From: Pseudomonas urmiensis
Lineage (GTDB): Bacteria; Pseudomonadota; Gammaproteobacteria; Pseudomonadales; Pseudomonadaceae
Length of the DNA: 64,000 bases
Assembly (NCBI RefSeq): GCF_014268815.2
Contig: NZ_JABWRE020000001.1
Span: 625,001 to 689,000 of the forward strand
Direction: 5' to 3'
Part shown: positions 10,101-18,688 of the stretch, in pieces
Numbering within the stretch: the stretch's first letter is position 1
How the letters are laid out: each line of letters starts with the position of its first letter
Translations under genes and position numbers: made by a program
The notes under the pieces: model-generated
Database searches by the model: none
Seen by the model: the letters and a program-made list of their open reading frames with translations, nothing else
What the model was told of the DNA's origin: nothing

Positions 10101-10285
10101 TGTTCCCGGTCGAATACTTGCTTGATCGACAGCAGCACATCTTCATCCTGTTCGGGCGCGGCGGGAATAATCGATAGCAAAGCGTGCTGGCCGCGGCTGA
10201 AGGAGGTGTCGGGCTGGGTAGCGGGTTCGGGCGAGAAGGGCTCACCCAGTGCAGGGTACTCTGGAAAAGTCGGCTGGTAGCTCAC
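7121..10285 (-). CDS. Large toxin-like protein: DUF6543-type N-terminus and TcdA/TcdB-like glycosyltransferase C-terminus
   Basis: A 1054-residue protein starting at GTG with AGGAAG six bases upstream. The first ~430 residues resemble the DUF6543 (dermonecrotic-toxin-like) region common in large Pseudomonas toxins. A hydrophobic stretch follows (about 434-468). The C-terminal ~270 residues carry the signature of clostridial glucosylating toxins (GT44): IHMIWVGE with Trp790, ADFLRY with Asp879 and Arg882, then YGGIYMDID with Tyr893 and the DxD pair Asp895/Asp897. The extreme C-terminus GSAHSWNKL (Ser1047, Trp1051) recalls the TcdB Ser518/Trp520 loop. These residues bind the UDP-sugar and Mn2+ in TcdB. 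No signal peptide is visible and no immunity, chaperone or secretion gene is adjacent. Inference: a secreted effector that glycosylates a host or competitor protein; target and delivery unknown. Confidence 0.8.
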   Translation of the reverse strand: MSYQPTFPEYPALGEPFSPEPATQPDTSFSRGQHALLSIIPAAPEQDEDVLLSIKQVFDREQVSLETPQAYADQQIRKYLEQHGIDDDPEDLILATLYLHLVNITPGPWQAQVAHAMTLPQALIGNWQQRGSGSWSDHLGYPMTWSKNGYAVSRLVNLSDGQLADSRSYDGVYRRSSPQVYDAWNQVDLDPRAFLEFVWNAQLQAHYLTHLNRFWTEHESTYHLMLKGNVVHAALLQRDEGSLSAEHSALVLKSMMLHPNTSWENTSYRYFADNPISTHHTIVELRIYGYAASDIMVFGDKRKTDVVLYIPGNSSPLHGFTNTHELRIWLQQQCRDPHKRASLASHFSSADRLDGAFLSGVDTALRGVAAYPRILDQATGLWVPDKIISFGPTLYPYPFTSMRRQIKQRFYADARHDIATQSEYYRKQLAQGLEVTVNVIGAIALALPELAPLVAVLGAGLLAVGVGEISAAKNEQETVEGIGRVAFGLLNALPLIGEASQLARSKVVLSEEQLAATEAVERAQQRQAESAQQVAPEAAPHANWPLIDELKVQRPQLDSLQPELRNRLAQLKASSAVRVAGGGKGTFLDNGKLYVNIRHDVYRVEWLEHEQQLRIRSADDPREWGPFLKATEDGYWDIELRFGLRGGNPSLTMISSPPLPTRVVEGIQRQPLVPRVEVTVPLDDIIEEHTRYYVRMKIQTPGEADIIEDEVPVFYDADAAAWRTLNGDYAWREEPLLQTKVRWKTGTARDFERVRHRLPAENHFIEYRFPDLPQLPQQTTPVKNEIHMIWVGENRLPANLSWNIRENADNAYYRFILHVDGGAPTLAAIRQSLEATSVEVRSLHDQPFFKQFINSSEGDGFNYFRSPDSPARNLAAAADFLRYRLIYEYGGIYMDIDDSLAPVIAKELSAAPHDVLLGSRFRMPWNGDRLINNSHFASHPNNPLLKKLLDTANQRFHLLSEAFKTTPRTIKGAEALNQFMSTISEVCGPKVFDDVLKAHRPDYAKLIEYIMKAANINSDEYKRWLTAALDHYFPLRIGGPVPISTGSAHSWNKL

Positions 10286-10524
10286 GTCGGTCTTCCTGAA
10301 TAACGACTAGGGAAGTTGAGCGTGTGCTGGTTGGGCAAGCTGTGCGCGGCAGATAGTTACCGCACCTTTGTCCGGTGATGGCGAACGAATGCTGTCATGC
10401 CCAGACGCCATTTGCTTGGCCAAATTGTCCCGCCAGACGCGGCCTGACAGTGTAATCTTAGCCCTCGCGATTTTCGTCAAGCGAGTCGCCCACTCCCCCC
10501 TATGGACAGCAATCGGTTCAATTC

Positions 10525-12042
10525 ATGAAGAAATCAGTAGGCATCCTTTCCGGCCTGGCGGTCGCCATCGCCGTCGCAGTCACCGCTGGCGCCTGGTACA
10601 CCGGCAAGCAACTGCCTGCCCAGTTGGACAGTTCCGTCAGCCGTGCCAACCAAGAACTGAAGAAGGCCGTGGCCGGCACGGGCGGCAGCATGACCCTTGA
10701 GCTGGCCTCGTTGGAGCAGCACTTCTTTACCAGTACTGCGCATTACCGGCTCAAGGCCAAGGACGTGTGGCTGGGCGAGGGCGCGCCACTGAGCTTTGAC
10801 GTGGGTCTCGTCGACCAGATCGAGCACGGCCCGTTTCCGTGGTCGCGGGTCAAGGCATTGAAGTTGATGCCGGTCCTGGCCACCAGCAACAGCGCGCTGG
10901 AGAAAGATGACTTCACCGCCGCCTGGTTCGCCGCAGCCGGCGATCAGCCGCCAGTGACCGGCCAGGTCAGCCTCGGCTACGCCGGGAGTATCGACAGCGA
11001 TATCCGCCTGGCGCCGCTCAAACTCAACGAAGACAACGGCAACACCCTGGACTTCTCCGGCATGCAGTTGCAGCTTAGCGGCGATGAGCAAGGCAAGGCG
11101 GTGAAGATCCACGGCACAGCCGAGCGCCTGGAAATGAAACTGGTCGGTGATGATCATCCGCCCGCTACGTTCAAGTTCGAAGGCCTGAAGATCGGTGGCG
11201 ACCTGGCCAGCACCGGCCATGACTTGGTGTATGTCGGTAACCTTGACCTGGCCCTGGCACAAGCCCAGGCAACCCTGGGGCCTAAGCAAGAGGTGCTGCT
11301 GCTCAAGGGGCTGGAGCAGAACAACCTGTACAGCGCCGAAGGCCCGGACACCATGGGCGGGCGCATCGAGTACAAGGTCAACGACATCAGCTATGCCGGG
11401 CGTGCGGTTGGCAGTGGGCAGATGGTGGTGACGGTCAAGTCGCTCGACATTCCGGCATTCCAGTCGTTGGCCGAGTGGTACCAGACCAAGCTGCCTGAAG
11501 TGCAAGAAATGCAGCAAGCCCAGGCGGCCGGCCAGCCATTCCCGACCTTCGACATGACCGAAGAAGAGAAGGCCAAGGTGCAGGCCGACTTGCAGAAGAT
11601 CCTCGCCGCCAAGCCGAAGCTGGCGCTGGAACAACTGTCGTTCAAGACGGCCAATGGCGAGAGCCGTTTCAGCCTGGCGCTGGATTTCTCCAACCCAAGC
11701 TCGTTCGACCTGCCGCCTGATCAACTGGGCAAGCAGCTGGTCAGCCAGTTGAAGAGCCAGCTGTCGTTGTCCAAGCCGATGATCGGCGACTTGGCAACGC
11801 TGCAGGCGCTGCTCGAAGGGCAGACCGACGCCCAAGCGATTGCCCAGCAATCGAGCCAGGCAGGCGAGATGGTCGGCATGATGGCGCTGCAAAGTGGCAT
11901 GGCCACAGTGCAGGGCAATGACGTGGTGTCCAACTTGCACTATGCCGACGGCATGGTCGACTTCAACGGCAAGAAGATGACGGTCGAGGAGTTCGCGATG
12001 ATCCTCGGTGCGCACCTGGCCGCGCTGTCGCCGCAAGGCTGA
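10525..12042 (+). CDS. YdgA family protein (DUF945)
   Basis: A 505-residue protein with a single N-terminal membrane anchor (about residues 5-25) followed by a periplasmic-type domain. The start MKKSVGILSGL, the following GAWYTGKQLPAQLDS, and the overall length fit the DUF945/YdgA family of enterobacteria and pseudomonads, whose biochemical role is not settled. The repeated beta-rich segments (for example LEMKLVGDDHPPATFKFEGL) resemble AsmA-like or lipid-interacting proteins only loosely. It appears to be transcribed alone, from the 240-base gap shared with the divergent toxin gene. Confidence 0.8.
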   Translation: MKKSVGILSGLAVAIAVAVTAGAWYTGKQLPAQLDSSVSRANQELKKAVAGTGGSMTLELASLEQHFFTSTAHYRLKAKDVWLGEGAPLSFDVGLVDQIEHGPFPWSRVKALKLMPVLATSNSALEKDDFTAAWFAAAGDQPPVTGQVSLGYAGSIDSDIRLAPLKLNEDNGNTLDFSGMQLQLSGDEQGKAVKIHGTAERLEMKLVGDDHPPATFKFEGLKIGGDLASTGHDLVYVGNLDLALAQAQATLGPKQEVLLLKGLEQNNLYSAEGPDTMGGRIEYKVNDISYAGRAVGSGQMVVTVKSLDIPAFQSLAEWYQTKLPEVQEMQQAQAAGQPFPTFDMTEEEKAKVQADLQKILAAKPKLALEQLSFKTANGESRFSLALDFSNPSSFDLPPDQLGKQLVSQLKSQLSLSKPMIGDLATLQALLEGQTDAQAIAQQSSQAGEMVGMMALQSGMATVQGNDVVSNLHYADGMVDFNGKKMTVEEFAMILGAHLAALSPQG

Positions 12043-12349
12043 TTGGCAGGCAAACCGCTTCCCACAGCAATGGCGCTAGCCGGTCGGTCAACGCCAATCC
12101 TGTGGGAGCGGGCTTGCCCCGCGATGAGGCCACAACGGCTGGCATCACCAACTGCTGGCTGGCCCCGGGGCGACTGTCACAAAAATCGCTTTTGCATTGA
12201 CCTGATTGTCTGTAGCCTTCGGCGCGATAATAATCCGCGCCCGCAGAGGGCCGCGACGGCATGCCTGCCGTCCGGCACCACTAGCCGATCTGCCAGGGCC
12301 GGGTGATACACTCGACTGACGCGCACGCGCGCCCGCAGGTCCAGCGATC
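12043..12349. repeat. Intergenic region with REP pair and likely nadA promoter
   Basis: Contains an intact REP copy at 12101-12131 (TGTGGGAGCGGGCTTGCCCC, then GCGATGAGGCC) and a degraded inverted partner just after the ydgA-like stop (12044-12068). Beyond it, 12206-12234 contains TTGTCT, 16 bases, TAATAA, a plausible but weak promoter for nadA. No other gene is seen. Confidence 0.6.
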
Positions 12350-13408
12350 ATGACCCAGATTTCCGAACGCCTGTTGGTTCAAGCCCACCTTGATGCCAAG
12401 CAGCCCAACCCCCTGACCCCCGCGCAGGAGGCCGAGTACCGTGCGGCCATCGCCGCCGAACTCAAGGCCCAGAACGCAGTCCTGGTCGCCCATTTCTACT
12501 GTGATCCGGTGATCCAGGCGCTGGCCGAAGAGACCGGCGGCTGTGTGTCCGACTCCCTGGAAATGGCCCGTTTCGGCAAGAACCACCCCGCCGACACGGT
12601 GATTGTCGCCGGCGTGCGCTTCATGGGCGAGACCGCCAAGATCCTCACCCCGGAAAAACGCATCCTGATGCCAACCCTGGAAGCGACCTGCTCGCTCGAC
12701 CTGGGCTGCCCGGTGGAAGAGTTCTCGGCGTTCTGCGACAAGCACCCCGAACGTACCGTGGTGGTCTATGCCAACACCTCGGCAGCGGTCAAAGCGCGGG
12801 CCGACTGGGTCGTGACTTCCAGCTGCGCGCTGGAAATCGTCGAGACCTTGATGGACAACGGCGAAACCATTATCTGGGGTCCAGACCAGCACCTGGGCCG
12901 CTACATCCAGAAAAAAACCGGCGCCGACATGCTGCTGTGGGATGGCGCGTGCATCGTTCACGAAGAATTCAAGTCGCGCCAGCTGGCCGACATGAAGGCG
13001 CTGTATCCCGATGCGGCGATCCTGGTACACCCGGAGTCGCCCGAGTCGGTGATCGACCTGGCCGATGCGGTGGGCTCCACCAGCCAGCTGATCAAGGCCG
13101 CGCAGACCCTGCCGAACAAGACCTTCATCGTCGCGACCGACAGCGGCATCTTCTACAAGATGCAGCAGCTGTGCCCGGACAAGGAGTTCGTTGCCGCGCC
13201 GACGGCGGGCAATGGTGCCGCGTGCCGTAGCTGTGCGCATTGTCCGTGGATGGCGATGAACACGCTGGAGCGTACCCTTGATTGCCTGCAGAAGGGCACC
13301 AACGAGATCTTCGTTGATCCGGCGTTGATTCCGCGAGCGATCAAGCCGCTCAACCGGATGCTCGATTTCACCCAGGCAGCGCGGTTGAAGCTATCGGGTA
13401 ACGCCTGA
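12350..13408 (+). CDS. nadA: Quinolinate synthase NadA
   Basis: A 352-residue enzyme that condenses iminoaspartate with dihydroxyacetone phosphate to quinolinate in de novo NAD synthesis. It matches NadA throughout: [10 protein letters not shown], the [12 protein letters not shown] segment, [12 protein letters not shown], and the C-terminal [13 protein letters not shown], which includes the third conserved cysteine of the three that bind the oxygen-sensitive [4Fe-4S] cluster. The ATG at 12350 gives the usual length. It is a single gene flanked by REP elements. Confidence 0.97.
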   Translation: MTQISERLLVQAHLDAKQPNPLTPAQEAEYRAAIAAELKAQNAVLVAHFYCDPVIQALAEETGGCVSDSLEMARFGKNHPADTVIVAGVRFMGETAKILTPEKRILMPTLEATCSLDLGCPVEEFSAFCDKHPERTVVVYANTSAAVKARADWVVTSSCALEIVETLMDNGETIIWGPDQHLGRYIQKKTGADMLLWDGACIVHEEFKSRQLADMKALYPDAAILVHPESPESVIDLADAVGSTSQLIKAAQTLPNKTFIVATDSGIFYKMQQLCPDKEFVAAPTAGNGAACRSCAHCPWMAMNTLERTLDCLQKGTNEIFVDPALIPRAIKPLNRMLDFTQAARLKLSGNA

Positions 13409-13422
13409 GGTCTTCAGTAAGC

Positions 13423-13498
13423 AATCGCGGGGCAAGCCCGCTCCCAAGCTCACCCAGTATCGTAGGGTGAGCGTGGGAGCGGGCTTGCCCCGCGATGG
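13423..13498. repeat. REP inverted pair (REPIN)
   Basis: Two near-perfect inverted REP copies (ATCGCGGGGCAAGCCCGCTC and its reverse complement) enclose an inner inverted repeat AGCTCACCC / GGGTGAGC. The block can fold as one long hairpin between the convergent nadA and bepA-like genes and could act as a transcription barrier or mRNA 3' stabiliser. Confidence 0.9.
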
Positions 13499-13509
13499 GT
13501 TGTAGAGCC

Positions 13510-14943
13510 TTAGCGCATCATGTCCTTGACCATCCGCTGCTGCTCCAGGATCTGCCGCTGCCGGGCATCGATCTGGGAGGCCAGCGGGAAGTTGCTCCCC
13601 GCCCGGCGCTTGGCGAAATCAAGCTGCTGCACCGCCTGATCAAAGTCACCCACCAAGGTGAAGTACTCGGCGCGTGCCCGATGCAAGCCAATGGTATTGC
13701 CCGACAGCCCACGCACCTCAGCCACCTCGTACCAGACATCCGGATCATCCGGACGCTTCTTGACCAGGTCATCCAGCACCTTCTGCGCTTCAGCCGGCTT
13801 ATTCTGCTTGATTAGCAAATCAGCCCGCGCCTGCTGCAGGGGATAGTTGTTCGGATACAGCCCGCGTAACTTTTCAATGCGCTGTTGCGCATCGGCCAGG
13901 CGGTTGTTGGTGATGTCCAGGTCAACCTGGGCCAGGTTGTAGGTGATGTCGTTAGGCGCCTTGGCCAGCAGCGGCTTGAGGTTCTCGCGCGCTTCGTTGA
14001 GCCGCCCACCCTTGATCTGCGCCAGGGCCAGGCCATAGCGTGCAGCATCCAGGTTAGGGTTTTGGTCGAGCTGGTCGCGGAAGCGCTTGGCTGCCAGCCC
14101 CGGTGTTTCCTCATAGGTCAAGGCGACGCGGGCGCGGATCAACTGATAGCGCAGGCTGTCTTCAACGCCGCCTTTGGGCATCTGCTCGGCACGGTTGCGG
14201 GTGTCGGCGATACGCGACTCGGTCACCGGGTGAGTCAGCAGGAACTCCGGCGGCTTGGCACCGTAGCGATACTGACGGGCCAGACGCTCGAACATGCTCG
14301 GCATGGTGCGCGGGTCGTAGCCGGCTTTTTCCAGGTTCTGGATGCCGATGCGGTCGGCTTCCTGCTCGTTCTGTCGGGAGAAACGCCGTTGCTCCTGGAT
14401 TGCCGCCGCCTGGGTGCCAGCGATCAAGCCAATGCCGGCGTCACCACCACCGCCCGCCGCCAGGACGATACCGGCCAGCAGTGCGGCCATCATCGGCAGC
14501 TGCATGCGCTGTTGCGCCTCGACCCCACGGGCAAAGTGGCGTTGCGACAAGTGCGCCAGTTCGTGCGCCAGTACCGAGGCGTATTCACCTTCGCTCTGGG
14601 CATTGAGGAACAGTCCGCCGTTGACCCCGACGATCCCGCCTGGGGCGGCAAACGCGTTGAGCTCACGGCTGTCGATCAGGATGAATTCCAGGCGCCGGTC
14701 TTGCAGCTGGCTGGTTTCGGCCAGCTTGTACACGCTGGTTTCGACGTAGTCCTTGAGCTGCGGGTCGTTCAGCTGCCTGACGTTGCCGCGCAGCAAGCTC
14801 AGCCAGGCGCGGCCCAGCTCATGCTCCTGCTGTGGGGAAACGATCGCGGAACTGGCATCGCCCAGTGACGGCAGGTCGTCAGCATGGCCGGGCAGGGCCA
14901 GCAGGCAGGCCAGCGTCAGCAGGGTGGGGCGCAGTAGATTCAT
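13510..14943 (-). CDS. bepA: M48 family metalloprotease with TPR repeats (BepA/YfgC-like)
   Basis: A 477-residue periplasmic protein: signal peptide (about residues 1-21), an M48 zinc peptidase domain with HELAH at 127-131 and the third ligand Glu193 in NEQEADRIG, then C-terminal tetratricopeptide repeats from about residue 300. This is the architecture of BepA (YfgC), which degrades or chaperones stalled LptD and other outer-membrane proteins at the BAM complex. Two hydrophobic/glycine-rich stretches (about 149-180) lie between the zinc ligands. bamC is only 4 kb away, but the two genes are not in one operon. Confidence 0.9.
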   Translation of the reverse strand: MNLLRPTLLTLACLLALPGHADDLPSLGDASSAIVSPQQEHELGRAWLSLLRGNVRQLNDPQLKDYVETSVYKLAETSQLQDRRLEFILIDSRELNAFAAPGGIVGVNGGLFLNAQSEGEYASVLAHELAHLSQRHFARGVEAQQRMQLPMMAALLAGIVLAAGGGGDAGIGLIAGTQAAAIQEQRRFSRQNEQEADRIGIQNLEKAGYDPRTMPSMFERLARQYRYGAKPPEFLLTHPVTESRIADTRNRAEQMPKGGVEDSLRYQLIRARVALTYEETPGLAAKRFRDQLDQNPNLDAARYGLALAQIKGGRLNEARENLKPLLAKAPNDITYNLAQVDLDITNNRLADAQQRIEKLRGLYPNNYPLQQARADLLIKQNKPAEAQKVLDDLVKKRPDDPDVWYEVAEVRGLSGNTIGLHRARAEYFTLVGDFDQAVQQLDFAKRRAGSNFPLASQIDARQRQILEQQRMVKDMMR

Positions 14944-15063
14944 GCACGAAGCTCGCGTCGGATCAAAGTCCGTACTGTAGCTGGCTCACACCTTGGCGAC
15001 CAGTGGCGGTATCCTACGAGTCTTGTCTGCCATGCACTGTTGCCCTCGCCAGGAGCCCCGCGA

Positions 15064-15303
15064 ATGATCGATAGCCTGACCTGCGACGCCGAACTCGACG
15101 CCAGTGGTCTGAACTGCCCATTGCCGCTGCTCAAGGCCAAGATGGAACTCAATCGCCTGGCCAGTGGCGCGGTGCTCAAGGTGATCGCCACCGATGCAGG
15201 TTCGCAGCGCGACTTCAGCACTTTTGCCCGCTTGTCCGGTCATACCCTGCTGCATGAAACAGCCGAGTCCGGCATCTATACCTACTGGCTGCGCAAGGCC
15301 TGA
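15064..15303 (+). CDS. TusA-family sulfurtransferase
   Basis: A 79-residue protein with the TusA/SirA/YedF signature LDASGLNCPLPLLKAKMEL, in which the Cys-Pro carries persulfide sulfur. The start is the ATG at 15064, with CAGGAG eight bases upstream, rather than an in-frame TTG at 15040. TusA proteins relay sulfur from a cysteine desulfurase to tRNA thiolation or other thio-cofactor routes. The AI-2E-type permease begins 22 bases after its stop, so the two may be co-transcribed. Which TusA paralogue this is cannot be told from one copy. Confidence 0.9.
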   Translation: MIDSLTCDAELDASGLNCPLPLLKAKMELNRLASGAVLKVIATDAGSQRDFSTFARLSGHTLLHETAESGIYTYWLRKA

Positions 15304-15325
15304 GTTTTTCTCCCAAGGATCGTCA

Positions 15326-16396
15326 ATGTTCAAAGTGCTTCGCGACTGGATGCAGCGCTACTTCTCCGACGAAGAAGCGGTGGTGCTGGCGGTCCTGCTG
15401 GTCCTGGCCTTCACGGCGGTATTGACCCTCGGCGGCATGCTCGCCCCGGTGCTGGCGGGTTTGGTCCTGGCGTTTCTGATGCAGGGGCTGGTCAATGCCC
15501 TGGAACGGCTGAAAGTCCCTAGCCGGTATGCCGTGGGGCTGGTTTTCGCCCTGTTCATGGGCGCCCTTGGGGTGTTCCTGCTGGTGCTGGTGCCGTTGCT
15601 CTGGCACCAGCTGATCACCCTGTTCAACGAGTTGCCGGGCATGCTCGGCAAGTGGCAGTCGTTGCTGTTGCTGCTGCCGGAGCGCTATCCGCACCTGGTG
15701 TCCGATGAGCAAGTGCTGCGCGCCATCGAGTCGGTGCGTGACGAGATCGGCAAGTTCGGCCAATGGGCGCTGACCTTCTCGCTGTCGAGCCTGCCGCTGC
15801 TGGTCAACGCGATGATCTACCTGGTGCTGGTGCCGATCCTGGTGTTCTTCTTCCTCAAGGACCGCGAGTTGATCGCGCGCTGGGTCAGCGGTTATCTGCC
15901 GCGTGAGCGCAACCTGCTGACCCGGGTGGGCGATGAGATGAACCGGCAGATCGCCAACTATATTCGCGGCAAGGGCATCGAAATCCTGATCTGCGGGATT
16001 GCCACCTACATCGCCTTCATCAGCCTGGGTCTCAACTATGCGGCGCTGCTGGCGTTGTTGGTGGGGCTGTCGGTGGTGGTGCCGTACGTAGGGGCGGTGG
16101 TGGTGACCGTGCCGGTGACCTTGATCGCGCTGTTCCAGTGGGGCTGGGGCGACCAGTTCATCTACCTGATGGCGGTGTACGCAATTATCCAGGCGCTGGA
16201 CGGCAACGTGCTGGTGCCGCTGCTGTTCTCCGAGGCGGTGAGCTTGCACCCGGTGGCGATCATCTGTGCGGTGTTGCTGTTTGGCGGGCTTTGGGGGTTC
16301 TGGGGGATCTTCTTCGCCATCCCGCTGGCGACCTTGTTCAAGGCGGTGCTGGATGCCTGGCCCAAGCAGGAGCCGGCGGTGGCGCCGTTGCTGTAA
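15326..16396 (+). CDS. AI-2E family transporter / PerM-like permease
   Basis: A 356-residue polytopic membrane protein, about eight helices, of the family that includes E. coli TqsA and PerM. Typical features are the LTLGGMLAPVLAGLVLAFLM segment near the start, the FFLKDRELI motif in the middle, and a closing LFGGLWGFWGIFFAIPLATL. Members export small molecules or act as proton/sodium antiporters; the substrate here is unknown. ATG at 15326 follows AAGGA. Its position behind the TusA-like gene is conserved in pseudomonads as I recall it. Confidence 0.87.
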   Translation: MFKVLRDWMQRYFSDEEAVVLAVLLVLAFTAVLTLGGMLAPVLAGLVLAFLMQGLVNALERLKVPSRYAVGLVFALFMGALGVFLLVLVPLLWHQLITLFNELPGMLGKWQSLLLLLPERYPHLVSDEQVLRAIESVRDEIGKFGQWALTFSLSSLPLLVNAMIYLVLVPILVFFFLKDRELIARWVSGYLPRERNLLTRVGDEMNRQIANYIRGKGIEILICGIATYIAFISLGLNYAALLALLVGLSVVVPYVGAVVVTVPVTLIALFQWGWGDQFIYLMAVYAIIQALDGNVLVPLLFSEAVSLHPVAIICAVLLFGGLWGFWGIFFAIPLATLFKAVLDAWPKQEPAVAPLL

Positions 16397-16404
16397 TAGC
16401 TGGG

Positions 16405-16484
16405 GCGCCTCGCGGGCAAGCCCGGACACAGGGTTCAGTGCCGTGATTGTGGGAGCGGGCTTGCCCGCGAAGCGGCCCCAGTCG
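16405..16484. repeat. REP inverted pair
   Basis: Inverted copies CGCGGGCAAGCCCG (from about 16413) and GTGGGAGCGGGCTTGCCCGC (from 16450) lie between the convergent permease and bcp genes. They are the variant with a single CCC core, GGGCTTGCCCGCGAAG. Confidence 0.85.
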
Positions 16485-16487
16485 ATC

Positions 16488-16961
16488 TCAAGCTTTGTTC
16501 AGATCCTGAGCCGCGGCCAGCACGGCATCCACATGCCCCGGCACCTTCACGCCACGCCACTCCTGACGCAGCACGCCATCCTTGTCGATCAGGAAGGTGC
16601 TGCGATCCACGCCCAGGTATTCCTTGCCATACAGCTTCTTGAGCTTGATCACATCGAACAGCTGGCACAGCGCCTCGTCCTTGTCGCTGATCAGTTCAAA
16701 GGTGAAGCCCTGTTTGGCCTTGAAGTTCTCGTGCGACTTGATGCCATCGCGCGACACGCCAAACACCACCGTGTTGGCAGCCTGGAACGCCGCGTGCTGG
16801 TCGCGAAAGCCCTGGCCCTCGGTGGTGCAGCCTGGGGTGCTGTCCTTGGGATAGAAGTACAACACCACCTGCTTGCCTTTCAGCTCAGCAAGGCTGACGG
16901 TCTGGCCACTGGTGGCCTGGGCCTGGAAGTCGGCAACGGGTTGGTCGAGTGCTACGGCCAT
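16488..16961 (-). CDS. bcp: Thioredoxin-dependent peroxiredoxin Bcp (PrxQ), lacking the usual Cys50
   Basis: A 157-residue cytoplasmic peroxiredoxin reducing H2O2 and organic hydroperoxides. The peroxidatic cysteine is Cys45 in STPGCTTEG, and the rest of the fold (LYFYPKD, VVFGVSRD, RSTFLIDKDGV) is intact. In E. coli Bcp the resolving Cys is five residues later; here residue 50 is Gln. The only other cysteine is Cys99, so the enzyme either uses Cys99 or works as a 1-Cys peroxiredoxin. It lies 10 bases after gcvR and is probably co-transcribed with it. Confidence 0.93.
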   Translation of the reverse strand: MAVALDQPVADFQAQATSGQTVSLAELKGKQVVLYFYPKDSTPGCTTEGQGFRDQHAAFQAANTVVFGVSRDGIKSHENFKAKQGFTFELISDKDEALCQLFDVIKLKKLYGKEYLGVDRSTFLIDKDGVLRQEWRGVKVPGHVDAVLAAAQDLNKA

Positions 16962-16971
16962 GGGAGTTTCC

Positions 16972-17532
16972 TTACATCGGGTTCTGTGGGCGCCACGGTT
17001 CGATCAGCGCATCCAGGTTCAGGGCGTCGGCAAAGTCCAGGAACTGATCGCGCAGCCAGCTGATCTGGGTGCCGGCTGGCAGGATCACGGTGAACTGGGC
17101 GTTGAGCATGCTGCTGCCAGTCTGCGGCGCCAGGTAGGTGTCGCAGGTCATCGCTTCGAGCTCGACGCGGTGGTCGAGGAAGAACTGGCACAGCTCATTG
17201 ATGATGTCCGGGCGATAGGCGGCGCTGACGTAGGCCACATAAGGCAGGGCCTGCGGGCGCACTTCCTGGTCGGCGCTGCGCACCACATCCAGGGTCAGGC
17301 CGTGCTTCTTGCCCAGGCCCGGCAAAATGGCTTCAAGGCGCGCCAGGGCGTCCCAGCTGCCGCCGACCTGCAGCACCAGGGCGCTGGTTTCGCCATGGCG
17401 GGACAGACGCGAGGTGACCACTGCGCAACGATTGTCGAACGCGGCGCGGCTAAGGACGTTGGCCAGCTCCATCGGGTTGGGGCCCAAGGCACTGATGACA
17501 AGGAATTGTTCGCGGACTGTGGGGGTGGACAT
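16972..17532 (-). CDS. gcvR: Glycine cleavage system regulatory protein GcvR (two ACT domains)
   Basis: A 186-residue protein with two tandem ACT-like domains, starting STPTVREQFLVISALGPNPM. GcvR binds glycine and GcvA in E. coli and controls the glycine cleavage operon. It sits divergently from dapA and directly ahead of bcp, an order (bcp-gcvR-dapA-bamC-purC) shared by many gammaproteobacteria. In Pseudomonas its DNA-binding partner and exact targets are less clear. Confidence 0.88.
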   Translation of the reverse strand: MSTPTVREQFLVISALGPNPMELANVLSRAAFDNRCAVVTSRLSRHGETSALVLQVGGSWDALARLEAILPGLGKKHGLTLDVVRSADQEVRPQALPYVAYVSAAYRPDIINELCQFFLDHRVELEAMTCDTYLAPQTGSSMLNAQFTVILPAGTQISWLRDQFLDFADALNLDALIEPWRPQNPM

Positions 17533-17792
17533 GCAGCATTCCTAAAGCGATGAGCGGTCGGGGCAGGACGGGGGCTAGCCTCCTTTTGCGCAGGGTTCCA
17601 GGCCGGTAAAGGCGGTCATGGACGCACGTGGGGAGCACTGTCGACGGCCCGACGGGCCGCGCTGCACCGATCAAAGGATCAAGGGTAGCGAAAAGCAGCG
17701 CCGAGGGGAATGCTCCGCCCGCCAGCTTCGCTTGTGCAAGGCCGATGGCGCCAGTACCATTACCGCTCTCTTTTTCCGGCAGGAGCAGTTAC

Positions 17793-18671
17793 ATGATTGC
17801 GGGCAGTATGGTGGCATTGGTCACACCCATGGATGCACAAGGGCGTCTTGATTGGGACAGCCTCGGCAAACTTGTAGACTTCCACCTGGAAAAAGGCACG
17901 CATGCAATCGTCGCTGTCGGCACTACCGGTGAGTCGGCGACCCTGAGTGTCGAAGAGCACATTCAGGTCATCGAGTTCGTGGTCAAGCGGGTCGCTGGGC
18001 GCATCCCGGTCATCGCCGGTACCGGGGCCAACTCCACCTCCGAAGCCGTGCACCTGACCCAGAACGCCAAGAACGCTGGCGCCGACGCCTGCCTGCTGGT
18101 GGTGCCGTACTACAACAAGCCGACCCAGGAAGGCTTGTACCAGCACTTCAAGCACATCGCCGAAGCCGTCGACATCCCACAGATCCTCTACAACGTACCC
18201 GGCCGCACCTCCTGCGACATGCAGGCCGAGACGGTGATCCGCCTGTCGACCGTGCCGAACATCATCGGTATCAAGGAAGCCACTGGCGACCTGGACCGCG
18301 CCAAGGCCATCGTCGATGGCGTCAGCAAAGACTTCATCGTCCTGTCCGGCGATGATCCGACTGCAGTCGAGCTGATCCTGCTGGGCGGCAAAGGCAACAT
18401 CTCCGTTACTGCCAACGTCGCCCCGCGCGAAATGGCCGATCTGTGCGAGGCCGCCCTTGAGGGCAATGCCGAGAAGGCCCGCGCGATCAACGAAAAACTC
18501 ATGCCGCTGCACAAAGACCTGTTCTGCGAAGCCAACCCGATTCCGGTGAAGTACGCGCTCGTGGAAATGGGCCTGATGCAACAAGGTATTCGCCTGCCGC
18601 TGACCTGGCTGAGCGAAGGTTGTCACGAAAAAGTCCGTACTGCCTTGCGCCAGTCCGGCGTACTGGTTTAA
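17793..18671 (+). CDS. dapA: 4-hydroxy-tetrahydrodipicolinate synthase DapA
   Basis: A 292-residue enzyme condensing pyruvate and aspartate semialdehyde, the first committed step to diaminopimelate and lysine. The catalytic set is complete: Thr44/Thr45 in GTTGES, Tyr133 in ILYNVPGR, Arg138, and the Schiff-base Lys161 in IGIKEATG. The ATG at 17793 has AGGAG eight bases upstream and gives the canonical [13 protein letters not shown] start; longer in-frame starts lack a binding site. bamC follows after 17 bases, so dapA-bamC is an operon. Confidence 0.97.
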   Translation: MIAGSMVALVTPMDAQGRLDWDSLGKLVDFHLEKGTHAIVAVGTTGESATLSVEEHIQVIEFVVKRVAGRIPVIAGTGANSTSEAVHLTQNAKNAGADACLLVVPYYNKPTQEGLYQHFKHIAEAVDIPQILYNVPGRTSCDMQAETVIRLSTVPNIIGIKEATGDLDRAKAIVDGVSKDFIVLSGDDPTAVELILLGGKGNISVTANVAPREMADLCEAALEGNAEKARAINEKLMPLHKDLFCEANPIPVKYALVEMGLMQQGIRLPLTWLSEGCHEKVRTALRQSGVLV

Positions 18672-18688
18672 TCGAGGAAGTACACCGC

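Noticed and set aside
6778..10524. Immunity gene or secretion partner next to the toxin-like gene
   Set aside because: Both flanking gaps were checked; no small gene with a start site, and neighbours (puuP, ydgA-like) are unrelated.
17533..17792. Riboswitch (lysine or glycine type) upstream of dapA
   Set aside because: The 260-base gap shows no long conserved stem set or terminator/antiterminator structure that I can recognise.
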